From contig NZ_CP098755.1 of assembly GCF_023746555.1 (NCBI RefSeq), positions 4,042,501 to 4,106,500 of the forward strand: a DNA stretch of 64,000 bases, written 5' to 3'. This document shows positions 25,968 to 35,005 of the stretch, piece by piece. The translations under genes and the position numbers were made by a program. The notes under the pieces are model-generated. The model did not search any database. It saw nothing but the letters and a program-made list of their open reading frames with translations, and was not told the origin of the DNA. Source of the stretch: Brevibacillus ruminantium (GTDB lineage: Bacteria; Bacillota; Bacilli; Brevibacillales; Brevibacillaceae). The number at the start of each line of letters is the position of its first letter. The first letter of the stretch is position 1.

Positions 25968-26624
25968 TTACTTGTTCAAATCAGTCATTTTGCCCGTGCT
26001 CATATAGATGATCCATTCGCAGATGTTGGTGACATGATCGGCGATGCGCTCCAGATACTGCGCCACGAGCAACAGATGGGTTCCTTGTGAAATAGACTGC
26101 TTGTTTTTGGTCATCACATCAATCAGATCGTGGAAGATCGTGGAGAACAGCTTGTCAACGATGTCATCCCGCATGGCGATTTCTTCGGCCGCCTGTTTGT
26201 CCAGCCCGATATAGGCGTTTAGACTGTCCCGAACCATTGCTTTTACATGGTCAGCCATCAAGGGAATATCGATCAATGGCTTTACATACGGCTCTGCCAT
26301 CAGTCTGCGTGTTGTTTTCGCGATGGAAACGGCGTGATCCCCCATCCGCTCCAGGTCCGTCACCAGCTTCAGCATGGTGCCCAGCCGGCGCAGATCCCCT
26401 CCCACCGGCTGTTGAAGCGCAATCATCTGAAAGCAGCCTATTTCGATTTCTTGCTCCAGCTCGTTGATCAGATGATCGCTGGCAATCACTTGCTCGGCAA
26501 GCTGGATATCGCGCTCCACCAGGCTTTTGATGGATTTATGAATGGCTTCTTCCACCAATGTTCCCATCGACATCAGTTTCCGATGTAATCCGTCGAGCTG
26601 CTCTTCGAATACATGTCTTGTCAT
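25968..26624 (-). CDS. phoU: Phosphate signalling regulator PhoU
   Basis: PhoU modulates phosphate uptake and dampens the PhoR-PhoP signal. The 218-residue protein has the two three-helix PhoU repeats with metal-binding motifs: residues around ELEQEIEIGCFQMIALQQPVGGDLRRLGTMLKLVTDLERMGDHAVSIAK and, in the second repeat, LLVAQYLERIADHVTNICEWIIYM. I take the ATG at 26624 after GGAGGG; the upstream open frame has no SD. It sits downstream of phoR and phoP on the same strand. No pst transporter genes are in the window, which differs from the usual pst-phoU operon. Confidence 0.95.
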   Translation of the reverse strand: MTRHVFEEQLDGLHRKLMSMGTLVEEAIHKSIKSLVERDIQLAEQVIASDHLINELEQEIEIGCFQMIALQQPVGGDLRRLGTMLKLVTDLERMGDHAVSIAKTTRRLMAEPYVKPLIDIPLMADHVKAMVRDSLNAYIGLDKQAAEEIAMRDDIVDKLFSTIFHDLIDVMTKNKQSISQGTHLLLVAQYLERIADHVTNICEWIIYMSTGKMTDLNK

Positions 26625-26730
26625 ACCCTGTTTTCCCTCCCATTCTCTGTCACGACCATGGTACAAGGGGAATGTATACCACAGGTAAAGGGATTGTTAT
26701 CTTTGTGTAAAGGTTTCTGACAAAGACTGT

Positions 26731-28497
26731 TTACCAATTGATCGGAAGCGTTACCGTAAACGTGGTGCCTTTTCCCTCCGTGCTTTTCACCGTAATCTGT
26801 CCGTGCAGATTTTCTACCAGATGCTTGACGATGGCCAGTCCCAGCCCTGTCCCTCCAGAATCTCTGCTCCGCGCCCTGTCTACGCGATAGAACCGCTCAA
26901 AAATGCGGGGCAAATCGGTCTCGGGTATGCCGATGCCCGTATCCTTGACCCGGATCTCCACCTGCTCCTTTTCCTGGTGAAGCTCCAGGGAGATAGCACC
27001 GCCCTCGGGTGTATACACGACGGCATTGGTGACGAGGTTCAGGATGATCTGTTGCAGGCAGTCCTTGTCTGTGGTCAGCGTAATTCTGGGTTCTGGCTTC
27101 GGCAGTTGGATGGAGATTTGCTTGCGCTGCGCCTGATCCTGCAGCAGCGCTACGGTTGAGCTCATCAAATCCTGTAAATCGACCTCGGCGACATGGAGGG
27201 CAATCCGTCTTTGCTCGATTTTGGAGAGGTCCAAGATATCGCGGATCATCCGGTACAACCGTTCGCTTTCATCGTAGATGATCTGCAGGAAATTACGGCA
27301 GGTCTCTTCGTCTTGCATCGCCCCATCCAGAAGCGTTTCCGTAAAACCTTTAATCGATGTGATGGGGGTGCGCAGCTCATGCGAGACGTTGGCGACAAAA
27401 TCACTGCGCATCTTCTCCAGACGACGGACCTCGGTAAAGTCATGCAGCACCACAACGACACCCTTCGCCTCTCCCTTGAAGTTGATATACGGTGCAAAAT
27501 TGACGTCGAGGATTTTCTCCTGTGGATAGTAAATATGAATTTCTTGCCGAAACTTTTCACCGCGGTCCAGGCAGCGGTCAATATACTTGCTGAGGCCGAA
27601 GTTTTTTCCGGCTTCGATGTGGAGTTTGCCGATCAGGTCATTGGCTGATTTGCCCAAGAGCCTCTCCACAGCAGGGTTTACCAGCATAATCCGACGATGT
27701 TCGGAAATAAAGATAACGCCGCTCGACATGTTTGTCAGCACACCGGTAAGCCGTTGCTGATTCTCCGAAATTTCGTACATCTGCTGCTCCAGACTGGAGG
27801 CCATAAAATTGATGGCTGATGCAAGCTGTCCGATCTCATCCTTCGCCTTGATTCGCACGCGACTTTCATATTCACGCTGAGTGATGTTGCGGGCGACACG
27901 GGTAATTTCTTCGATCGGCCTCGTGATATTGAAAGAAATGCGGGAAACCACGATAGAGGCCAGAATCAGGGTGACCAGCAAGCCCGTCAGCAGGGTGTAC
28001 CACAAATTATGAACCGTGTCGGTAATGTCCTTCATCGACATGGCCGATCGGACGGCGCCAACCAGGGTATCGTCCGAGAAGATCGGGACCGCTACATACA
28101 TCATTTCGTAGCCGAGTGTTTCGCTGTAATGCCTGTCAATGCCTGTCTCACCGCGCAGCGCGGCCGCAAATTCCGGACGGCCCGCGTGGTTCTCCATCTC
28201 CTCCGGCTTGTGAACATTGTCAAAAAGCACGCGCCCCGTACGGTCGATCACGGTAAGACGGACTTCCTCTTCGGGTGCTACCTGCTGCACTCTTTCTGCC
28301 AATTCGCTCTTGTCCCCCAGGACCTTGGGAAAGCGGACGGACTGGGCGACCAGCTTGGATTCACGCGTCAATAGTTCACTTAACGTATCCAGGTAGTAGC
28401 GCTCCAGGACCTTGGCAAAGTACATGCCCATGACAAGCAGGACGATAGAGATCAGGCCAAGTATGGTTAAAGTTAGTTTGATTCGAAAGCGTGTCAA
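26731..28497 (-). CDS. phoR: Sensor histidine kinase PhoR
   Basis: The 588-residue kinase has TM1 near residues 9-29, an outside sensor domain, TM2 near 160-185, a HAMP segment (FNITRPIEEITRVARNI), and a PAS domain around 245-350. The HisKA motif VSHELRTPITSIKGF follows with the phosphorylated His near 371, then the ATPase with N box NLVTNAVVYTPEGG, G1 DTGIGIPE, F box and G2 GGTGLGLAI. This is the phosphate-starvation sensor layout of Bacillales. It directly follows phoP (16 bases) and precedes phoU, which supports the phosphate assignment over other PAS-type kinases. Confidence 0.93.
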   Translation of the reverse strand: MTRFRIKLTLTILGLISIVLLVMGMYFAKVLERYYLDTLSELLTRESKLVAQSVRFPKVLGDKSELAERVQQVAPEEEVRLTVIDRTGRVLFDNVHKPEEMENHAGRPEFAAALRGETGIDRHYSETLGYEMMYVAVPIFSDDTLVGAVRSAMSMKDITDTVHNLWYTLLTGLLVTLILASIVVSRISFNITRPIEEITRVARNITQREYESRVRIKAKDEIGQLASAINFMASSLEQQMYEISENQQRLTGVLTNMSSGVIFISEHRRIMLVNPAVERLLGKSANDLIGKLHIEAGKNFGLSKYIDRCLDRGEKFRQEIHIYYPQEKILDVNFAPYINFKGEAKGVVVVLHDFTEVRRLEKMRSDFVANVSHELRTPITSIKGFTETLLDGAMQDEETCRNFLQIIYDESERLYRMIRDILDLSKIEQRRIALHVAEVDLQDLMSSTVALLQDQAQRKQISIQLPKPEPRITLTTDKDCLQQIILNLVTNAVVYTPEGGAISLELHQEKEQVEIRVKDTGIGIPETDLPRIFERFYRVDRARSRDSGGTGLGLAIVKHLVENLHGQITVKSTEGKGTTFTVTLPINW

Positions 28498-28513
28498 GGA
28501 ACCAGGCCTCCCG

Positions 28514-29209
28514 TCAGCCTTCCAGCTTATACCCTAATCCGCGGACTGTTTTGATATAGCGGGGGTTCTTGGTGTCATCCTCCAGCTTTTCACGCAAGTG
28601 GCTTACATGCACATCGACGATCCGGGAATCCCCGATAAAATCGTAATTCCATACGGCGTTCAGCAGTTGGTCGCGGGTAAGCACGCGTCCATGGTGATTT
28701 GCGAGGTAATGGAGCAATTCAAACTCCTTGGGGGTCAGCTCCACCTTTTCCGTACCACGGTACACTTCGTATTTTTCTGGATAAATGCGTATTTCCCCAA
28801 ACTGCAGGACTACCTCATCAGGTGTGGCGACAGTCTCAGGAGCCGTTTGGGTGCGACGAAGAATGGCTTTTACCCGTGCGATCACTTCTCTGGGACTAAA
28901 AGGCTTCGTCAGGTAGTCGTCAGCCCCCAGCTCCAACCCCAGAATCTTGTCCAATTCATCATCCTTGGCGGTCAACATCAAAATAGGGGTATTATTTCGC
29001 TCCTGACGCAATTGCTTACAGACATCCATGCCTTCCAGTTTCGGCAGCATCCAGTCAAGAATAATAAAATCGGGCTGTTCCGTACGTGCCATATCCAATG
29101 CCTGTTTTCCATCAAAGGCGGTCACTACTTGGAATCCCGCTTTTTCCAAGTTAAATTGTAATAATTTGACGATTGATGCTTCGTCATCCACAACAAGAAT
29201 TTTCGTCAC
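28514..29209 (-). CDS. phoP: Response regulator PhoP (OmpR family)
   Basis: The 231-residue regulator has a receiver domain with the acidic pair in VVDDEAS, the phosphoacceptor Asp in IILDWMLPKLEG (near residue 53), Thr in MLTAKDDE and Lys in DDYLTKPFSPRE. The OmpR winged helix ends with the typical RTVRGLGYKLEG. It partners with the adjacent PhoR. A run of TTAACA-like elements sits upstream (about 29285-29315), reminiscent of PhoP-binding repeats but not convincing. In B. subtilis phoPR lies next to mdh-icd-citZ; here glcF-glcD sit between them, so this is an insertion relative to that order. Confidence 0.94.
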   Translation of the reverse strand: MTKILVVDDEASIVKLLQFNLEKAGFQVVTAFDGKQALDMARTEQPDFIILDWMLPKLEGMDVCKQLRQERNNTPILMLTAKDDELDKILGLELGADDYLTKPFSPREVIARVKAILRRTQTAPETVATPDEVVLQFGEIRIYPEKYEVYRGTEKVELTPKEFELLHYLANHHGRVLTRDQLLNAVWNYDFIGDSRIVDVHVSHLREKLEDDTKNPRYIKTVRGLGYKLEG

Positions 29210-29422
29210 GGTCTTTCCCCCCTACGCTGCCATTTTGGGCTTTTCTCTAGTCTTCTCACTGTCCAGTCTGCCAAACCCCGCATAGGTTAACAAGTTATTT
29301 TTTTGTAAAGATTGATAGCTCCTTGTTCCGTATAACCTTCGCTTCATTGGCGGCGACCTGTTGCCGACTGAAGCGGTATCGGCAATGATGTACCGGAGTT
29401 TGGACTGGTGGAAAGACAGGAA

Positions 29423-29460
29423 AACCGCTTGGGCTTAAATGAACAGCCAAGCGGTTTTTG
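29423..29460 (-). terminator. Terminator of the glcDF operon
   Basis: AAAACCGCTTGG (29423-29434) pairs perfectly with CCAAGCGGTTTT (29449-29460) around a 14-base loop. It lies 57 bases beyond the glcF stop codon. The rest of 29210-29516 holds the phoP promoter region and nothing else I can identify. Confidence 0.8.
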
Positions 29461-29516
29461 ATTTCCGGGGATTGTCTTCCTGGAGGGAGTTCCCGATGAA
29501 AAGAGCGCACGATCTC

Positions 29517-30821
29517 TCAAGAATCTGCAAGCCCGCACGCCTCTGCCAGCAACTCAACCAGATGAACGGCACGCATCTCATTTGCTTTTCCTTCCCGTTG
29601 AACACCCAGCTTCATCTGCAGCAGACAACCAGGGTTCGTCGTGACGATGACGGAAGCCTGCGTATCCTTGACGGCCCCCATTTTCACATCCAGCACTTCC
29701 ATGGATTCTTCATAATGAATCACATTGTATATCCCAGCAGAACCGCAGCACATATTGGGGTTGGCCATCTCGCGGAAGGTCACTCCCGGAATTTGACGGA
29801 TCAGATCTACCGGCTCCTTGGTCACCTTCTGCACGTTGGTCATATGGCAGGAACGCTGATACGTCACAACTGCTGGAATCGGTTTGTTCAGCGGCAACTC
29901 ACACTGTCCCAGCACCTGGGTAATGTCCCGCGTCTTGGCCACGAGCGCTTTTGCCCGATCCTCCCACTCTTCGTCTCCATGGAATAGATGGTGGTACTCT
30001 ACCAGTTGGGCGCCGCATCCTCCAGCATTGTTTACGATAAAATCGACATCCAATTTTTCAAAGGCCTCGATATTTTGCTTCGCCAGCGTCATTGTATCAT
30101 CGCGACGGCCAGCATGAGCATGCAAGGCCCCGCAGCAGGTTTGCGAAGGAATGACGATGACCTCACAGCCCGCTAAAGCCAGCAATTCCATCGACAGGCG
30201 GTTGATCTTTTCAAAAATGGCGTCCATGATGCACCCTTTGAAAAAGGCGACCTTGAATCGCGGCGCCATTCCCGTTGGAGGATGAAACAAGGCAGGTCGC
30301 TTCCGACGCTCCGACGGAGAGCTGACCTTTGGCAACACTTCCTCAAAAGCCCAGAGGTTTTCCGGCAAGATATGTGTAAGCTTGCCCTTGTGTGCGACAC
30401 GTTGCAAACCGGTCCTCTGATACATCCAGATTGCGTCAGCCGCCAAACGCAGCTTTTTGGAGTCCGGGAAAACGTTCTGAAACATCACCTTTTGCGCAAA
30501 ACGCATCGGTTTGGATGTCTTGCGCTCCTGATAGGATGCCAGCACGTCTCTGGCACCCTCCAAAATCTTGCCGTACTCGACACCCGAAGGACAGGCCGTT
30601 TCACAAGCGCGACAGCCCAGGCACAGATCGATCGGCTCTTTCAGCTCATCCAGTGTCAGATGTCCTTCTGCCGCCATTTTCACCAGATTGATCCGCCCGC
30701 GAGGCGAATGAGTTTCTTTCTCCATCGTCTGGTAGGTCGGACAAGCCGGTAGACAGTAGCCGCACTGGACACATTGGAAAGTCTCGTCGTAGGGGAGCTT
30801 GTGATTGTGTGAATGACTCAT
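29517..30821 (-). CDS. glcF: Glycolate/hydroxyacid oxidase iron-sulfur subunit GlcF
   Basis: The 434-residue protein carries two 4Fe-4S ferredoxin motifs near the N-terminus (CVQCGYCLPACPTY around residue 18 and CLGCRACETACPSG around 68). Two CCG domains follow (FKGCIMDA...SQTCCGALHAHAG and SCHMTNVQ...MCCGSAGIYN). In GlcDEF-type oxidases this subunit passes electrons from the flavin subunit to the quinone pool. Only glcD and glcF are present; there is no separate glcE, as in many Bacilli. The substrate could be glycolate, D-lactate or another 2-hydroxyacid. It follows glcD by four bases. Confidence 0.93.
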   Translation of the reverse strand: MSHSHNHKLPYDETFQCVQCGYCLPACPTYQTMEKETHSPRGRINLVKMAAEGHLTLDELKEPIDLCLGCRACETACPSGVEYGKILEGARDVLASYQERKTSKPMRFAQKVMFQNVFPDSKKLRLAADAIWMYQRTGLQRVAHKGKLTHILPENLWAFEEVLPKVSSPSERRKRPALFHPPTGMAPRFKVAFFKGCIMDAIFEKINRLSMELLALAGCEVIVIPSQTCCGALHAHAGRRDDTMTLAKQNIEAFEKLDVDFIVNNAGGCGAQLVEYHHLFHGDEEWEDRAKALVAKTRDITQVLGQCELPLNKPIPAVVTYQRSCHMTNVQKVTKEPVDLIRQIPGVTFREMANPNMCCGSAGIYNVIHYEESMEVLDVKMGAVKDTQASVIVTTNPGCLLQMKLGVQREGKANEMRAVHLVELLAEACGLADS

Positions 30822-30825
30822 CGTT

Positions 30826-32250
30826 TTACTCCTCCGTCAGATTCAGTTTCTGTCCCGGCTTCGGGAAAATTTTTCCCGGATTCATGATGTTATTTGGATC
30901 CCAGCTGTCCTTGATGCGCTTCATCATGTCCAGACCTGCAGTCCCCAGCTCCATTTCCATAAAGGGGGCTTTCATATTGCCGATGCCATGTTCACCAGAG
31001 AGTGTGCCTCCCAATTCAATCGCTGCTTGAAAGATTTCCTCCACAGCTTTCTCCACGCGCTGCATCTCTTCTTTGTCGCGTTTGTCAGCCACGATATTGG
31101 GATGCAGATTTCCATCGCCTGCGTGACCAAAGACGACGAGGTTCACCTGGTATTTCTCCCGGATTTGTTTCAATCGGGAAAACATCGCAGGAATTTGACT
31201 CCGCGGCACCGTTGCATCTTCTGAAATCTTGGTCGGTTTCACACGCGTAATCGCAGGAGAAACCATTTTCCTCGCCTTCCACAGATTGGCCCGCTCAGCA
31301 GCCGTGCTTGCGATCTGCACCTGGCGTGCGCCGATGCGCTCGCAAATCTCTGCTGCCTCGCGAATCTCCTCCTCCACAGCCCGCGGATGTCCATCTACCT
31401 CGATCAGAATGATCGCTTCCGCATCGACTGGCAAGCCCAGTGGCTCGTAGGACTCGACCGCGATAATGCAAGCCTGGTCCATGATTTCCATCTTGGCTGG
31501 CAAAATGCCTGAAGTAAGCACCTTGGAGATCGCTTCACCAGATTTCACGATGTCATCAAAAATGGCCAGCAGGGTTGCCGCTGCCGGAGGCTTGGGGATC
31601 AACTGTAGCGTCGCTTCTGTGATCACCCCGAGCGTGCCCTCTGATCCCACCAACAGCTTGGTCAGATCATAGCCCGTCACATTTTTTACCGTTCTTCCAC
31701 CCGTCCGAATAACTTCTCCTTCTGGTGTGACAACTTCCAGACCCAGGACGTAATCCTTGGTCACTCCGTATTTCAAACCAAGTGGTCCTCCGGAGTTCTC
31801 CGCCAGATTGCCGCCGATTGTCGAAACTGCCGAACTGCTGGGATCAGGCGGGTACATCAGCCCCACCTTCTCCGCGGCTTCGTGGATGGCTGCCGTAAGC
31901 ACCCCTGGCGACACGATGGCGATCAGATCGTCTGCATGTACCTCCAGCTTATGATTCATTTTGGACAAATCCAGCACGATTCCGCCTTCCACCGGCAGCG
32001 GACCGCCGGAGAGAGACGTCGATTGACCTCGTGGATACACCGGAATCTTCTGCGCGTTTGCCAGTTTGATGACCGCCGCTACCTCTTCCGTGTTTTTGGG
32101 CTGGATGACCACCTCTGGCCAGTACGTACCGAAGGAAGCATCATACGAATACCCCGCCAAATCTTGTTTGTCGGTCAGCAGCCGCTTGGGATCCGGGATG
32201 ATCTGCCGCAGAGACGCCAGAATTCCCTGATCCACTTTTGAGTATGCCAT
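30826..32250 (-). CDS. glcD: Glycolate/hydroxyacid oxidase FAD subunit GlcD
   Basis: This 474-residue flavoprotein belongs to the FAD-linked oxidase (VAO/PCMH) family. The FAD-binding domain includes PVYPRGQSTSLSGGPLPVEGGIVLDLSKMN (about 75-105), PDPSSSAVSTIGGNLAENSGGPLGLKYG and the TGYDLTKLLVGSEGTLGVIT region. The C-terminal cap has VFGHAGDGNLHPNI and LSGEHGIGNMK with conserved His residues. It oxidises a 2-hydroxyacid at the membrane with GlcF. Upstream is a good sigma-A promoter with a GTGGTC-type operator at about +8 to +20, the same site found upstream of the malic enzyme gene, so GntR-type repression is likely. Confidence 0.93.
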   Translation of the reverse strand: MAYSKVDQGILASLRQIIPDPKRLLTDKQDLAGYSYDASFGTYWPEVVIQPKNTEEVAAVIKLANAQKIPVYPRGQSTSLSGGPLPVEGGIVLDLSKMNHKLEVHADDLIAIVSPGVLTAAIHEAAEKVGLMYPPDPSSSAVSTIGGNLAENSGGPLGLKYGVTKDYVLGLEVVTPEGEVIRTGGRTVKNVTGYDLTKLLVGSEGTLGVITEATLQLIPKPPAAATLLAIFDDIVKSGEAISKVLTSGILPAKMEIMDQACIIAVESYEPLGLPVDAEAIILIEVDGHPRAVEEEIREAAEICERIGARQVQIASTAAERANLWKARKMVSPAITRVKPTKISEDATVPRSQIPAMFSRLKQIREKYQVNLVVFGHAGDGNLHPNIVADKRDKEEMQRVEKAVEEIFQAAIELGGTLSGEHGIGNMKAPFMEMELGTAGLDMMKRIKDSWDPNNIMNPGKIFPKPGQKLNLTEE

Positions 32251-32327
32251 GTTATGTCACCGCCTATAGTTCGATCTGCAAGTTCACATCAATTCCGCCA
32301 ATATTTGTATTGAGGTTAGGTGGTCGT

Positions 32328-32383
32328 GTGGTCAAACCACTAAACCGCAAAAAAATCATACTATATCCATTTCGAAAATCCAA
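32328..32383 (-). promoter_or_regulatory. glcDF promoter and GntR-type operator
   Basis: On the minus strand TTGGAT (32378-32383) and TATGAT (32355-32360) are 17 bases apart. The site GTGGTCAAACCAC (32328-32340, plus-strand reading) follows at roughly +8 to +20. It differs at one position from the core of the perfect palindrome upstream of the malic enzyme gene. The gap 32251-32564 otherwise contains the mdh terminator. Confidence 0.65.
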
Positions 32384-32476
32384 ATAATTCAAACATTAAT
32401 GAACACACAGCATATTACCCTTGGGAACCACCAGGTAATACAGTTCAAAATACAGACTAACGATCAGTTATACAGA

Positions 32477-32521
32477 AAAAAGGTACAGATTCCTCATTTC
32501 CATGAGAAACTGTACCTTTTT
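32477..32521 (-). terminator. Terminator of the citZ-icd-mdh group
   Basis: AAAAAGGTACAG (32477-32488) pairs with CTGTACCTTTTT (32510-32521), with an inner CTCAT/ATGAG stem. A- and T-runs flank both arms, and the site lies 44 bases past the mdh stop codon. Confidence 0.92.
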
Positions 32522-32564
32522 GTATCAAAGGGACTTTTTCAATGGCAAATAGCAGTCAAAACAC

Positions 32565-33503
32565 TTATTGCAAAACCTTCATGACATTGCGCACGGATTC
32601 CGCTGATTGATCAAGTGCAGCTTTTTCTTCAGCAGTCAGTTCCAGCTCGATAATTTTTTCGATACCTTTGCCGCCAAGCAGCGTTGGCACGCCCAGGTAC
32701 AGATCGTTGTAGCCGTATTCTCCTTCCAGATAAGCGATGGAAGGCAGGATACGCTTCTTGTCCTTCAGGATCGCTTCTGCCATTTGCACCAGGGAAGCTG
32801 CAGGTGCGTAGTAAGCAGAACCGTTGCCCAGCAGGTTCACGATCTCGCCTCCGCCTTTGCGGGTGCGTTCGACGATTGCATCCAAACGATCTTTTGGAAT
32901 CAGTGTTTCGAGCGGGATACCGCCTGCGTAAGAGTAGCGTACCAATGGAACCATGTCGTCACCATGTCCGCCCAGTACAAAGCCGGTTACATCTTCGACA
33001 GATACATTCAGTTCCATCGCGACGAACGTACGGAAACGTGCAGTATCCAGTACGCCGGATTGACCAATTACGCGTTCTTTCGGGAAACCGGATGTTTTGA
33101 AGAAGGTGTAAGTCATCGCGTCAACCGGGTTGGAGAGAACCAGCACGATGGAGTTCGGTGCATAGGTTTTCACCTGTTCAGCAACTGAACGCATGATCCC
33201 TGCGTTGGTGTTGACCAGATCGTCGCGGGACATGCCTGGTTTGCGAGCAATACCGGCAGTGATGATCACCAGATCTGCGTCTTTGATGTCCGCATAGTCA
33301 GACGTACCGGTGATACTCGCATCAAAACCGAGAACCGGAGAAGATTCCATCATGTCAAGCGCTTTCCCTTTGGTTGGGTTTTCCAACTGTGGAATGTCTA
33401 CGAGAACAACATCTCCCAGCTCTTTTTGACCCAAGATGAATGCGGTTGTTGCACCTGTGAAGCCGCTGCCGATCACTGCGATTTTTTTGCGTTGGAATGC
33501 CAT
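32565..33503 (-). CDS. mdh: Malate dehydrogenase
   Basis: Mdh interconverts malate and oxaloacetate with NAD in the TCA cycle. The 312-residue protein is of the LDH-like type: [16 protein letters not shown] nucleotide-binding loop, Asp in VLVDIP for NAD, substrate-binding [11 protein letters not shown] arginines, [11 protein letters not shown], and catalytic His in [14 protein letters not shown] take the ATG at 33503, eight bases after GGAGGCGA; the frame extends upstream 14 codons without an SD. It is the last gene of the citZ-icd-mdh order and is followed by a strong terminator. Confidence 0.96.
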   Translation of the reverse strand: MAFQRKKIAVIGSGFTGATTAFILGQKELGDVVLVDIPQLENPTKGKALDMMESSPVLGFDASITGTSDYADIKDADLVIITAGIARKPGMSRDDLVNTNAGIMRSVAEQVKTYAPNSIVLVLSNPVDAMTYTFFKTSGFPKERVIGQSGVLDTARFRTFVAMELNVSVEDVTGFVLGGHGDDMVPLVRYSYAGGIPLETLIPKDRLDAIVERTRKGGGEIVNLLGNGSAYYAPAASLVQMAEAILKDKKRILPSIAYLEGEYGYNDLYLGVPTLLGGKGIEKIIELELTAEEKAALDQSAESVRNVMKVLQ

Positions 33504-33570
33504 GTAAGGTCGCCTCCAATAGCTTTTGTAATTTGGTTTTCTCAATAGACTGCGGTTTGCAAACCAGGAA

Positions 33571-34854
33571 TTACATGTTTTTAATCAGCGCATCAGCGAA
33601 CTCGGAGCATTTCAGCTCGGTCGCACCTTCCATCAAGCGAGCGAAATCGTACGTAACGGTTTTCGCGGAGATTGTTTTCTCCATAGAATTGATGATCAGA
33701 TCAGCCGCTTCATTCCAGCCCAAGTGACGAAGCATCATTTCGCCAGAGAGGATCACGGAAGATGGGTTCACTTTGTCCAAACCTGCGTATTTCGGAGCTG
33801 TACCGTGGGTTGCTTCGAAAATAGCATGACCGGTCAGGTAGTTGATGTTGGCACCTGGTGCGATACCGATACCGCCCACTTGAGCAGCCAGTGCATCCGA
33901 TACGTAGTCACCGTTCAAGTTGAGCGTCGCTACGACATCGTATTCTGCCGGACGAGTCAGGATTTGTTGCAGGAAGGCGTCAGCAATCACGTCTTTTACG
34001 ATGATTTTGCCTGCTGCTTCTGCTTCTTTCTGAGCTTTGTCCGCGTCTCCGCCTTCTGCTTTGATGCGGTCGTACTGAGCCCATGTAAATACTTTGTCGC
34101 CGAATTCAGCTTCAGCTACAGCATAGCCCCAGTTTTTGAACGCGCCTTCGGTGAATTTCATGATGTTGCCCTTGTGCACGAGGGTAACGGATTTGCGGTT
34201 GTTGTCGATTGCGTAGTTGATGGCTGCGCGAACCAGACGCTCTGTACCGTCTTTGGATACAGGCTTGATACCGATACCGGAAGTTTCCGGGAAGCGGATT
34301 TTCTTCACGCCCATCTCGTTTTGCAGGAAGTCGATTACTTTTTTCACTTCCGCTGTTCCTTCAGCCCACTCAACACCCGCGTAGATGTCCTCGGTGTTTT
34401 CGCGGAAGATCACCATATCTGTCAATTCAGGATGTTTGACTGGGGAAGGCACGCCGTCAAAGTATTGAACCGGACGCACGCAAGCGTACAGATCGAGCTC
34501 TTGGCGAAGCGCAACGTTGATCGAGCGGATACCGCCGCCAACTGGTGTAGTCAGAGGACCTTTGATCGCGATCAGGTACTCGCGAACTGCTGTGAGTGTA
34601 TCTTCTGGCAGCCACTCACCGTATTGGTTGAAGGACTTTTCACCCGCAAATACTTCAAACCAAGCAATTTTCTTTTCGCCTTTGTATGCTTTTTCTACAG
34701 CAGCATCCAGTACGCGTACAGATGCATTCCAGATATCAGGACCCGTACCGTCTCCTTCGATAAATGGGATGATCGGGTTGTTTGGAACTACCAGTTTGCC
34801 GTTGTCTACCGTGATTTTTTCACCAGCAGTTGGCTGCGACAGGTTTTTAAACAC
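33571..34854 (-). CDS. icd: Isocitrate dehydrogenase (NADP)
   Basis: The 427-residue enzyme decarboxylates isocitrate to 2-oxoglutarate. It shows the NADP-IDH landmarks: [70 protein letters not shown], the [32 protein letters not shown] segment and [13 protein letters not shown]. The start is GTG, with GGAGGG eight bases before it; no in-frame ATG is near. Between citZ and icd is a perfect 12-base hairpin without a T-run, which might adjust the relative amounts of the two messages. Confidence 0.96.
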   Translation of the reverse strand: MFKNLSQPTAGEKITVDNGKLVVPNNPIIPFIEGDGTGPDIWNASVRVLDAAVEKAYKGEKKIAWFEVFAGEKSFNQYGEWLPEDTLTAVREYLIAIKGPLTTPVGGGIRSINVALRQELDLYACVRPVQYFDGVPSPVKHPELTDMVIFRENTEDIYAGVEWAEGTAEVKKVIDFLQNEMGVKKIRFPETSGIGIKPVSKDGTERLVRAAINYAIDNNRKSVTLVHKGNIMKFTEGAFKNWGYAVAEAEFGDKVFTWAQYDRIKAEGGDADKAQKEAEAAGKIIVKDVIADAFLQQILTRPAEYDVVATLNLNGDYVSDALAAQVGGIGIAPGANINYLTGHAIFEATHGTAPKYAGLDKVNPSSVILSGEMMLRHLGWNEAADLIINSMEKTISAKTVTYDFARLMEGATELKCSEFADALIKNM

Positions 34855-34906
34855 TATAAATCCCTCCAGTGTATGAAAAATGTTGTGGAAATATTTCCAG
34901 ACGTAG

Positions 34907-34936
34907 GAGAACTACCACGCCCAGGTGGTAGTTCTC
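34907..34936 (-). other. Intercistronic hairpin between citZ and icd
   Basis: GAGAACTACCAC (34907-34918) is the exact complement of GTGGTAGTTCTC (34925-34936), with a six-base loop. No T-run follows on either strand, so this is more likely a processing or mRNA-stabilising hairpin, or an operator, than a terminator. Confidence 0.6.
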
Positions 34937-35005
34937 AAGCTTGCGCTTAGGAATCATTTCTCCATGAGGGATCAAATCTCCTCCACGCTCGGAAAAGCAA
35001 TGGTC

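Noticed and set aside
33724-34950. 408-codon plus-strand frame opposite icd
   Set aside because: Antisense to icd, rich in Cys and Phe as shadows often are, and lacks family motifs.
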